A stretch of 64,000 bases of DNA from Stictocephala bisonia (Eukaryota > Arthropoda > Insecta > Hemiptera > Membracidae): NCBI GenBank assembly GCA_035578905.1, contig JAQJVL010000152.1, forward strand, positions 620,001 to 684,000. The letters are read 5' to 3'. Shown here one piece after another: positions 13,701 to 26,500 of the stretch. A model generated the notes under the pieces. That model did no database searches, was not told the origin of the DNA, and saw only the letters and a list, made by a program, of their open reading frames with translations. The translations under genes were made by a program, and so were the position numbers. Positions within the stretch are counted from its first letter, which is position 1; the number at the start of each line of letters is the position of its first letter.

Positions 13701-16700
13701 GTAGTCCCATGTAAATGTAATGCAGTTTTTAAACCAGCTGTGGTCGCGAGCCTCACTAACAAAATTACAGGCACAAATATTCCTATTAGATGGAATATCT
13801 ATTGTAGGTGTATATAATCAAGGATTTTACTTTATTATACCTATAAAAATTATAAGCATAAATAAAATGAATTGTTAATAATGTCATAGTGTTATGTTAT
13901 TAGTGTTTATTAACTATAATGTTCTTGAAGTTTAAAACTACAACTATGAAACATTTAATGAGTATGTATCTGTAACATTGATGATTTAACCAATGAAGTG
14001 CACATGCATAAACACTGTATACAAAACGACAAATTTATGTTATATGCAGAAAGCCTAGCTTGTATCCGCGACCACTATCTGTCAATACACACATTTTTAT
14101 ATAAAAGTGTCAAATAAACTAGAGTTAAATACTCCAAAAATTTCCGCATCTAAGGTGATATTTCCATAAATTGTTCCTACGGTGAACGTGATAAAACATA
14201 GTTGTCCTAAAAACGATATATAATACATACCATTTCAATACACTACATTTTCAAAGGTAATAGTTATAGAAGTTCAATTAATGTTACAACTGATATTTAA
14301 TAAGGATGCTTTAAAAAATGTTGTTAACTAGAATATTTAGTTGATTAAAAATTAAACTTGTTTTTAATAGTTAATTGCATTCCTTGCCTGAACAATTGAT
14401 ACTGATCGGTGACATATTGCATGGTATGCCTGATGAGCCGTCCTAGTCTCTTGGCATATTGGTGGTGATGGTTTGCACTCTCCGAGTTGAGGCCCTGGCC
14501 AAGTAAGTTTAGTAGCAGGCTACATAGAGCTATTAACTTCAACAATTTGTCCTCTGTTAGTAGATGTCCATTATAATCTATTACCTAAATAACATCAAAA
14601 TCATCATCAGCTGAAATTATCATTATTTAAAATACTATGGAATATAAAATACTGTATTCTGTAATATACATAATTAAGAGCAGATAAATTATTGTATTAT
14701 CTTGTTTAGCTTCTGAACCTTTCACCGCCAAGAGCAAATATTATCTCTAAAATCTCCGTGGGCTGAAAAGATCAGATCATATAAATGTTCTTAAAACCAT
14801 CATGGGCGTTAATATCAACTTTTGATATTTTTCTCAAGTTTCATTATTCATTGAATAAATTCTTATTTCAAAAATTAAATAATAAGAGTTGCACAGTATT
14901 ACAATAACTTCAAAAATGCTATTTTCAAAGTTTTAACATTAAAATATGAAATAATCTTATTTCTTAAGGCCAAATAAATAAAGTGAAATACTCTTTTTTT
15001 TAAGAAAGACAAATGATCCAAGTGTTTTTGAACTGGATATTATTAACCCTGCAAGTATGAGCCATCAGAATTTCCGATGGTTGGTACCCATTACGGGTGT
15101 GACTCTCGGAATTTCCGACTGTCTCGTTTCGTCACCACTACATTATTATTATATGTCAAATTCCATTATAATCACCACCAATTGGTTCATGAGGTTCCAT
15201 TTGTTATATTTAGATGTCTTTGGTTGCTCATTTGACTGAATACACTCTGCTAACAGCTGATGTATTTTATACTACAGTCGTCAATTTGTCAGATGTAGTC
15301 TGTGTGTTCCAGTTTTACTGTCACATTATTTTGTTGAAATCCAACCTAATTTTTACTGTTTTATTTCATACATACAGTCAAATATTGTTTATATTGTATT
15401 TACTGATATTAATTTTAGTATAAATATAGTTATTGTTTTTAGAAAATGTAAATATATATATGAACACTGCAGGTTACTGGTAGGCCTGTTTGTAGCTGGC
15501 ATGAATCTTAGTTATGCTTATTTTATTTTGTAATCTATTGTTTGATAATTACAATTATTGAAATATTTTTTTATTTTTAGGCCTAGTCTAGTATATGTTT
15601 TTATTATATTATTGAATATGACACTTTATGGTTGATACATTATTAGTGTATTGAAGGTATGGCAACAAATGCAAAACACACAATTTTTTATTTATGTGCG
15701 AATTTACTTTTTGGAACCTATAACTTCCTATCAAGTACTGGTTTCTATAGATACCTATACATTTTTGTAATCTGTATAAAATTTTGCATAGTATAAGGAA
15801 ACTATCAAGCTAAAATAATTATCACTGGTGTTATATAAATAAGCAAAAGACAAAATAATTATTTTATTTACATATTTATTTTGTCTCTTATCTCATACTA
15901 GATTTACAGAAATAAAGTTAGCCTTCTAATATATGTACTGTCAAATGCTACATTTCAGGCTGAAAACAATGATATACAACAAGTTATACTTATACAATAA
16001 TAAGGCAGCTGGAATATTAATTTAATAAACCTTTGCGAAACAACTAATTTTGCTGCCACACTGGGGGAACAACTATATCACACTTGCAGGGTTAAAGTAG
16101 CTAGTACACAGTGGATGGGGGGGGGGGAGAGAGATAATGAGTAAGTTTAATTTTAATTTTTTTTTTTTTTTTTACTTATATTACAAGTTTTTAAGGAATC
16201 TGCGCTTTAATTCCAATTAGGAGCTGCCCTTCCTTGTCTGCAGGAATGGGTGGAATTAATAACTTATATATATATACTAATTCCTGGCCTAGTGCCCTTT
16301 AACCTAACCTAACATATATACATATATATATTGGGTACTTCACAAAATTGTAAACATAAATGAAAAAAATGATTTATTTTTCAAATCAATAATGACTATA
16401 ACATAAATACATTTGTTTGGTTTGTATTTAAAATATTATCAAACATCAGATACATATTTTCATTGGACGTGTCTGATTCAATAAAAAACATAGTTTTAAA
16501 ACCAATATCTGCTGATAGCTTAAAACAGTTGTTTTCCAACAGTGTGTTTTGTTATTGTTTTTGTAAATTTAGTCTTGAGATAAACATGGCTGAATTTCAG
16601 TTATCTTTTGAACAATGTAAATGGCTTTTAAGGTGTTATTGGAAAACCTAAAATATTCTAGAGGTGCAAAGGCAATGGCAAATGGAGTTTGAGACATAAC

Positions 16701-17464
16701 CATCGACAAGATTAATGATTTCAAGGTTTGAAATGTATAGGGTAGTGATGAATGGAAAGGTCGGTAGTAAACCAAGTTATGAAGCAATGAAAATGTTAGT
16801 GTGATTTTGCAGTCATTTACTCGACCTCCTCAAAATTCTCTGAGACAGATTTCTGACACTGGAACTAAACAGACAATGTACAAAGAATTTTGAAAAGAAA
16901 TAAATGGAGTCAATCGTGCAAACGAAAGATTCTGTGATTTAATTGTGTGGTCAGATAAAGCAACATTCAAACTTAATTATTGTACAATAAACAGGCATAA
17001 CCTTGTGTATTGGGCTAACGCAAATTCACGTGTCATCGAACAGAAAGCAATAAATTTACCAGCTGTGACAATAAGGTGTGGACTATCAACAAGGAGTAAA
17101 ATTGGACCATTTTTTCTTTGAAAGCAGAGTTACTGGTGCATTCTATTTGCAAATGTTGCAGCAAAAGATTATCCCAGATTTAGAGAACACATATCCTGAT
17201 GAAAAAATCTTCTTTCAACAGGATGGGGCACCACCGCATTATCACTGTGATGTAATAGGATACCTTGCCATCACTTTCCCGTAGCGATGGATAGGGCGTC
17301 AACGAAGTGCTTTAGAGTACCCAGCATGATCTCGAGACTGATGTTAACAGTAATAATTTTCGACATTTATAAGTATCTTTTGCTGAAAAATGCAATTTTA
17401 TGTATATAATAGCTTTATTTAATAAAATTTATCTGTTCAAAATGTGTATACTTTTTTTACACCC

Positions 17465-17521
<57 letters not shown>

Positions 17522-20500
17522 ATCTATTGTTGTTTACCTAAGATTAAGATATTATAAGATATTATATCTGTATTAAGATCCAAGCGAAAGACAGTGGAAA
17601 GAGAAATTCAGGAAGAATAGAGGACCTGGGGAGAGATAGTGTTTGGCGCAGAACAGAGTCCAGTGGAGGTCCTTTGTTGCAGCCCTACGCCCTAGGGATT
17701 AAAGGAAATAAGTCAAGTAAGTCATTTATCTAAGAATTTAGTATTTCATGTTATTGTTGATATTTATTTATATGCATTTGTTATTATATTTATTCTTGCA
17801 TTATTATTCTAGAGCTCTTTATAACGTTAATGAGCTCAATATTTGTTAATATTGAATTTATTGCTGCACTTTTTTTCAGGCCATATTCATACAAACAAAC
17901 ATATACTATTGTTTATTTAAGTTGTGCTCAAAGTCTGATCAATTTTCATAAACGGTTAAAAGGCTAAGTCTGATGATTTAAAAAAAGGAAATTTTGACTA
18001 TGATTAACATTTATTCCCTTTTTTACATGATGTTTTTTAATTCAAAGATTTTTTCACTCTTGGAAATAAACAATGTTTCTGACTTAGGTTGTTTTAATTT
18101 TTTTTCCATCCCCTCCTCAGGGGCTCAGTTTGTGAGAGGTTGGGTTTCAAAACTGAAGTTAACAGTCAAGCTATCGGATCCATTGTGCACGTTTAGCACC
18201 ACCACTGGAGTGAATGCAGCTTAAGCACTGCAGCAGACGTGAACAACACCACTCGCCAATTCTTACATATGATTGTAATGATTAGAAAGACCATAAAAAA
18301 AATAATTCTATAAGTAAACTGCTACTGTTTATTGAAGCAGCCCATACACAGTATAGTGTATTTAGTTACATTTAGTGACTTCTTTCAAATGGCATTTTTT
18401 TGTATGAACCACAGAAAATGTGAATCCCAGTCATTAAATCATACTTTAACTACGATGATCACAATTATCAGGTTATTTATAATTGTCAGCAAATAAATAA
18501 TATAAATAATAGCTCAGTAGCTAAGGCCTCTCAGACTGCAGAGTTCAAGATTCAAATTTCGAATATCCAACTGAGCTGACGGATGATCCTTAATTTATTG
18601 AATAGAGTTCACACATAGGCCTGTGGTAAGTAGTTTTTTTATTTAAAAAATTATACACGCTACAGCCAATAAAAATAATAAAAATAATAAATACTAAAAA
18701 AAGTGTATCATAAAAATAGAAAATTAAAATTTGGCCATTCAAACAAAACAATAATATATTCTACATCAAATAGGATAAACAAATAACGAGGATTTGAAAA
18801 GTTTGGTATACAAAACTGTCTTATCAAATTACAAAAAGAAAATCTGAGATGAATACCTGTCTGAATATTTCACCAAAAGGCACTTGATTTAGGAAACAAA
18901 CAATATCTGTTTCTCTCAATCCATTGGCATCTGGTTCATCTTCTCCATCCGAGTCAATCACCACCCATGCATGTGTTATATCTCCAGACGCCGTCATCTA
19001 TATCACAATGACACAACTCACAAGCTATACTCACTAGTACGAAATGACTATTAGATTAATTCACAATATGATTAGTTTAATTCTGTAATTTTTGTATTAA
19101 AATCTTAAATAATTTAATCAGAAATAAAAAATAGATTAAATTATACAGAAAGATTATAAATTATATCCTCGATCACAACACGTCTTTACTTCTTCAGGTG
19201 AAAGTAGTTTAGTTTATAATCTGTTTCCTTTTCTGTTTTAAGAAACACTACTACTAAACAGTACTTCTAATATAATATCATTTCAATAAACGAGAAGCTG
19301 ATTACCTTGGATCTATGGACACCTGGACTGAATCTAAGCATACAATGAAAAATATAAGTTAAATTCACGATTAATGATGGGTAAGTGCAATTATTAACTT
19401 GTATTGTACAAGTGAGGTATTTAGAGTTGTTGGTATTAATGCTCTACTTGACACTATCTCCCCAAGATAATAGGTTAATGTCAACTGGAGATGACTCTAG
19501 ACAAGCTTTTTTAGCTGACAATAATCAGGTAGCGAGGTGAACAAATTACTGAAAACAACCGATTTTAACAGTTATTCGTACTACGTAGAGATCAAGTAAG
19601 AATAGAGATACTGCAATAGTTTGTAATTGTCAAGCACATTTGAACCCTTTGAGTAGTAATGTGGTCTTAAGAAGTGACTACTATCTCCATGTTGTAGAGT
19701 AGCGTGCGACTAACAATTTACATCTACTTATTTACTAATAAATTACATCTACAGAGTAAGAACTTTTTTTTTAATAATTATTTCAAATAATTTATAAATT
19801 TTTACATGACATCAACTAAAGTATACAAATAAAATAAATATATTACAAATTGCATAATATGTACCACAAGATTGGTAGGATCACCTTTAGTGAGATAACC
19901 TAGCCGCAGTAATAAAAAAGGCACCAAATGTACCAACAAAGAAAGCGAATTTCGTGAAATAGCTGAATCAATACCAATTTAAGTGGAGAAACAAGTGATT
20001 AGCATCTTGTGGAAAAAGAAAGCTAAACTGTGAAATTTTAGTTTGGCTACCAATATAGCCTACATTCAAAGCGGTTTGCAAACGAAGTTTATTTTTTGGG
20101 TGTAAATGATAATTATCAATGTTTTAAGGGTTATGTTAAACAAATATATTATGTAATAATAAATTATAGAACAACCCTGAAGCTACGAAATAAAGCATAA
20201 GCTAAAAATTCATTTTTGGCAGATCACTATCAAAAACGGCTCAAGATGTGATTACTCTTCTGATGCATGGCACTAAAAAACTACTTATGATGTGATTAAT
20301 ATTTAAGTTTAAAAGCAGTTACTCCTCATAAGGTTAAACCAAACATCCCACTTAGTTGGATGCTTCAGGTTGCACTGTTAACAGAAGCATCATTGTCATA
20401 ACCTTTTGATACTGCCTAAGAAACTTTTCTTGACACAAACTGTTATCAAAGTGAATTTCAGGGTACATAAACTGTTCAGTAACAAATAGACATCTTAAAA

Positions 20501-23500
20501 GTAGTTAAATTTTGTGTTAAAACCTGATATTAAATTAATTGATAATAATTGAAAGATGCAAGATGGAATAGTTTCAATTTCATCAACTAAGCACAACATA
20601 TACTGAATAAGTACAACTTGTAGTTTCAATGTCCTGGCTGAATCAGTGGGATTTACCAGGCCTGAAAATGCACACGGTAAATCCCATAAGATGCATTGTC
20701 TATATGTTTGTAGAGCTTGATATTGTCCTGCAATTTACTATACTACTTATTTGATTTCACTCTTAACTGGTTAAATAAAAGGTCAATGGTGAATAAAAGT
20801 AATTACAATTTGCATATAACATCAGAGAAATGAAGGAATAGCAGTTAATTTATTGTATTTTGTAATTTTTTTATTGTAAAACCAGTGATAAAATAAATTT
20901 CTTTATTCTTATTCTTTATTTAGCTAAACTTGCCTGACTAATATTTATTATTCATTATTATTATTATTCATCTCTAAGACGCCGATCGTAGAGATATGGG
21001 CGAATATGAGGTGTGAATGAGTGTGATGGGTTAGATGAACGAGTGTAGTCATTGTTACTGTCTGAGTTCGACTTAGCTCAGAAAGGACTATTTATTAATA
21101 ACCCAATAGCCAGGGCAACTATGGATCCTACAACATTACGTGGAATCCAAACCACGTAGTGTTGGTCTGATTTTCAGCTAACTGACAAGTTTGACACTCA
21201 GTTCTCTTCCCTACACAACATCCGAACCTTGACTACCATTCAACACGGACACTCCAGACTTCTCTAAAAGTGTCTATGTTGATGATAACCATTGAGCGGA
21301 TGCCGTGTCGGTATTGAGAGAACCGAGCATGGAACCTATCGCATACAATCTCCCAAACACTTTGTCCCCAAGTAGCTGAGTTACAGCACTGCGCCACCAG
21401 TGCCAACAAGAATTAGGTCTAAGACAAGAAACTTATTTCCACCACATATATTTCCCGAGTTAGTGACCACTTATTTTATGCGAGAAATTGGTTACAACAA
21501 ACCAAAAGGCAGAATATACTGTCTGATTCAAAATTATGGATACCCGAGTTTGAACAAACACAGCAAAAAAACCAATGGACATAAAAAAATTAAAATAGCA
21601 TAATAATTTCCTTATTTATTTCTATGTTAACATACTTAGGTTTAAAATTTTTAAAAGTGTTTTAATTTCTTTTAATGTTTGTAGGAGTACAAAAGTACCA
21701 CTGTTTAACAACTTTGGATTAATAGATGTAAAAAAGTCACCAAATAAAAATTATTTATCAAAGATACGTGACACTTTTATATATTGTAGATACTTGTATA
21801 AAAATTTACAAAGTTTCATAATTTATTGTGTGAACAAAACAAAGTTGTTATCAGTTGATGAAGTAACTTTTTCTCAACACTGAGTTACAAACATCACAAG
21901 TCTTTTTTTTAGAAAAAAGGAGAGGCCGATCTCCTTCTTAATCTTACTTTCTGTTTCCTCATAGACTATTGATCTGTGAGAGGAACTTATTCAGACAGAG
22001 TAAGGGGGTGAACCAGCACAGTAGAAGGTGAATATTACTGATAAATCTTTTGGTCTAGGCCGTATTCGAACCACTGCTATCTCTAACCCAAGCTCAAAGT
22101 CCTAACGCCTTAGACCGCTTGGCCATTGGCTTGCCCAAACTGTTGATGTTGATAGATTGAGTATGTAATAATTTGTACAGCATATACACACAAAAAATAC
22201 ATTAGTGATAAAGGCTTTATGAGCGCTGAACTGTGAAATCGCTGCCGCCCATTACCACTCAGCTCTTGTAACTTGAACGCAACATTGCCCCATTGATCCA
22301 CAGATGTTCTTCTGTCGAGAATTCTCACATTAAATATAGAAGGGGATCACAAAGTTAATTGATTTTTCATTTTATTTTTCTCGTTTCTGGAGTCATTGAA
22401 CTCCTTATAAGTCATCTGATTCCTTACTTCATATGGTATGTGCTCTTTCCTGAAACCACTTAATATCAGATTTAGCAGTGGACAATACAAGACTACTAAC
22501 ATGATCTTGATGTCCTATTAGAGGAAGAATCAACCTAATTCTGTGTAAAGGATTAGTAATAAAATCCTCCCAATCGGCTCTTTTTAAATTCAATTGAATT
22601 ATAGAAATCACTACTGAAACTTGTTCAGTTCATGTCTTTAACAACAAGAAATGAATGGCTGAAGGCACAGAAGAAGCAAAATTGCCTGAAAGAAACAGAG
22701 GAAACAAGATTTTCTTCAACGAAAACCTGACTACCTTCTACAGAGGCTTGCTTAGAGATGCTAAAAATAGAGCCAAGATGTAAGAATATAACTTTATTTG
22801 GTTTCAAAATGGTAAGACTCTGGTTAAGAAAAATCCAGATGGCAAAAATACTATTGTGATAGAGTTATGATGACCTGGGTAAAATTGGTAACTAAATAGT
22901 AAGACAACGTATAATTTGTAATGTGCCAGTTGTAGGGTCTAAACTAAAATATGTAGGAAACAATACTAAGTAGTTAAAGCATGAAAACCTAAGATATGCA
23001 TTACAATTAAGTAGATACAAATTTAAATTTTCAATTTGATAGTTATTTAAATTTTGATACTTGGTTTGATAATGTTAAGACTGTTGATTTTGGTGGTTTT
23101 AATTTGATTCATCTTAATATAAGATCGATTAGATCAAATTGGCATACTTTTATTCTTCAGTTGCATCTTTTTTTCTGAGACAGATATTATACTATCGGAA
23201 ATCAATTGCTCAGATCATATTATAAATAGTTATGTAATCAATAATTGTGATGTGGTTAGTAAGTGTAGGGAAGGTAAATCTGGTGTAGGGAAGGTTTACC
23301 TGTTTGTTTAGATCGTTTGAATGTATTGCAGGTATTATTCAGTCTGTAGGTGTAAATGAACATGTAAGTATTCATCTGCTAGCTTTGTTGTACAGGCCAC
23401 CCTCACAAAGTACAGGTATTAGTGCAGTGCCGTTTCTTAACAAATTAAATAATGTACTTTCACATCAGTTTTTTAGTGGAAATTTAATTGTTGTTGGTGA

Positions 23501-26500
23501 TACTAATTTATAAGTGCTGGATGGTTTTGATTCTATTGTATCTGACTATGAACTTGTCTTATCCTCAAAAGGTTCACATAAAATAATACTAGACTATACC
23601 AGAGAGGAAGTAAGAGCAGGTAACCTATAACAGACTTGTATTGACCATATATAAATAAAGACATAATAAAGACATTTATTTATCCTTCGGCAAGTCACAT
23701 AACCAGCAATAGACATCGTCAATATTAAAAACTAAGAGTTGACTAATATGTCATGATAAGTAGTGTTTAAAAAACTTAATCCTATTAAGTAATAGTAGTC
23801 ACTAGCCTATGAAATTTAGACTAAAGTGTTAAAATTTAATTTAAAATATTCTTCTAGGTTGTACAGTGGATTATTTACAAGCCATTCATGTAATCTCTTT
23901 GAAAATTTACAATGGGTTAAATTTTTCCAAAAAACTTGTAACTTATTGAAAATCCTTATTCCCATGCTTTTATGATAGTTCATTGATTTTGAAAGTCTTA
24001 ATCTGGGCAGCTCGATTCTTTCTTGGTTTCGTGTATTATGAGTATGTATTGTATTTCTCTGTGTATAAAGATGCAGATTTTTCTTTATTACCATTAATAC
24101 ATAAAAAATATACAAATCCACAACAGTTAAAATGCTTAATTGCCTAAAAAGAGGTCGACAGTGATCACGCGAATTAGAACAAGTTATGATTCGTAAAGCT
24201 TTTTTTCGTACAATAAGAGCCTGTTGAATGCCTGTTCCATTACCCCACACAATTAAACAATATCTTATAATACTTTCAAAGAATGCAAAATAGACCATTC
24301 ATAAATATTTTGAAGACACTTTATTTTTAAGATTTGCAAGTAAATAAATTACTGTAGACAATCTCTTACAAATATAGGCTATATGAGTTCTCCATGACAG
24401 ATTAGAATCAATATTTATACCTAAAAGCTTCACTGTACTTAGCGGATCTAAGAGATCTCCTATTTTTAAGGTTACCAAAAGATGCTGCGTTTTTTCTTTA
24501 TTTAGAAATAGGCCATTAGTTTCAAACCAATGAGTTGCCTCTAACAATGTGTTCTCTGAAATTGTTTTTAGCCGATCCACATCCTTATGATAAGATAACA
24601 ATGTTGTATCATCCGCATATATTGTAGAGTAACAGGACAAGTTATTGCTTAGGTCATTAATTAAAACTAGAAAGAGTATAGGCCCTAAAACGGACCCTTG
24701 AGGTACTCCTAACTTAAATTCTAAAACTTCAGAAAAATTGCCATTGTGGTCGACCAAATGCTTACGCTCTGAAAGATATGACTTCAAAATTTCCAAGTCT
24801 TTGCCATAGAAATCATAATACTCCAACTTACTTAATAAAATGACATGGTTGACTGTGTCAAAAGCTTTACTCAGGTCACATAAGGTGACCTGGGCAGCAT
24901 TTTTACTCTCTAAGGTCAGTAAAAGTTGATTAATTAAGCTATCAATGGCATGTGTAGTTGATCTACCAGGACGATAACCATACTGACTATCATTAAACAA
25001 ACCAGAAGATTCAAAATATTTACAAATTTGTACTTTAAGAATTTTTTCTAAGACTTTTCCTATAACTGGAATAGAAGAGATCGGACGGTAACTACTGGGT
25101 ATATCTGGGTTACCCTTTTTAAAGATAGGTACCACTCTAGAAAACTTTAAACTAGGTATTTGGAAAAACACCATCATTTATACATCTATTAAAACAATAA
25201 GTTAATAGTTCAATAATTACTGAGGCGACTTTTTTTATTAAGTCGCTGGAGAGTCCATAGACATCCCTGGATGAAGAATTTTTTAATGACATTATTATGT
25301 TCCACACCTCATTTGAGCGAACTGGTGAAATGACACAACACGAATTGGCTGACATCAAATTTACATTTTTAAGACACTGCACTGCACTCTCCGGGGAAGC
25401 TTTGACTTTTGAACTTATATCTTCTACAGCAGTTATGAAATAGTTGTTGAAGTCATCAGGCTGGATGCTGCTACCAAAATTGTTGACTGGGTTGCTTTTA
25501 GCTGTTTTATTTATGATACTCCATGCCGCCTTACATTTGTTGGAAGAATGTTCAATTATTTCTTCATTTTTCTGTATTTTAGCCTCTCGTAGTGCAAGTC
25601 TATAGTGTCTTTTCAGGTTCTTAAATAATAACAATAGCTAGTCATTGTTATATTTATTACACATGTCTTTACAGAGTAGTATTTGGTTCTTCATTGCTGC
25701 TAGCCTCGGTGAATACCAACCAGTTGAAACAGAACCTTTTTTAAATCTCGAATTAGCTGTACTCTCCTTTAATTTTTTAGCCTTCTTGAGCGGAAAACTA
25801 GTCTCGAATAAGGTCAAAATCATTCGAAAAAATGTTCAAAGCAGTTACTAGCTGTTAAATTAGGTGAAAAAGACTGGCACCACTGTTCCTCTTTGAGGAG
25901 TTGCATAAAGTAACTTATGTTCTTAGGAGTAATTAATTTAACAGTTTTTAATTGACTATCATGTGTGCAAGAAATAGACTTACTCACAGAAAACTCAAAA
26001 TGTAAAGCATCATGATCAGATAAAGATGGTTTTCTGACTTCTGTAATATATTCATGTGGTTTCAAATTGGTCATTATGTTATCCAGGCATGAATTGCCAC
26101 GCGTAGGCTTGTTGTTTGTGCAATATATGTCATACTGCCTTAATACAATGAGAAATCTTTCTATAGTAGCTTTATTAGTAGTTACGTCAAATTGAGCATT
26201 CACATCTCCACATAAGATTAGCTTGCACTTTAATCGAAAGAGAAAGATTAAAAGTTTCTCCAATGACTGAAGAAATATTTCAGTACTACCATCTGGTGAT
26301 CTATAAAGGGACACCACGATCAGATTTAATTCCGTCAGTTCTACACCAGTAACTTCAAAATGGAGTTCATTACAGAAATTCTTCAGGTCAATTTCCTTAA
26401 AAATAATTTTATTAGCGACATATATGCTTAGACCTCCGCGAATATGAACACTGCGACAAAAACTTCTGCCCAGAGAAAAGCCTTCAGGTACCCATAGTTC

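Noticed and set aside
16296..16315. Telomere-like taacctaaccta
   Set aside because: Only two or three units of the insect TTAGG complement; too short to be an interstitial telomere.
16569..16787. Minus-strand 72-codon ORF
   Set aside because: Shadow of the broken mariner transposase on the plus strand.
18121..18224. Exon-like frame after a ctcag acceptor (G-A-Q-F-V-R-G-W)
   Set aside because: Wrong strand for the host gene, no donor, no domain; more likely a repeat remnant.
22075..22140. Functional tRNA-Leu gene on the minus strand
   Set aside because: Promoter boxes are present, but the acceptor and anticodon arms do not pair and an A-rich SINE body follows.
24299..25177. Host reverse-transcriptase-like gene
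   Set aside because: Belongs to the ORF2 of the minus-strand LINE, broken by stops and frameshifts, with LINE ORF1 upstream and a tail downstream.
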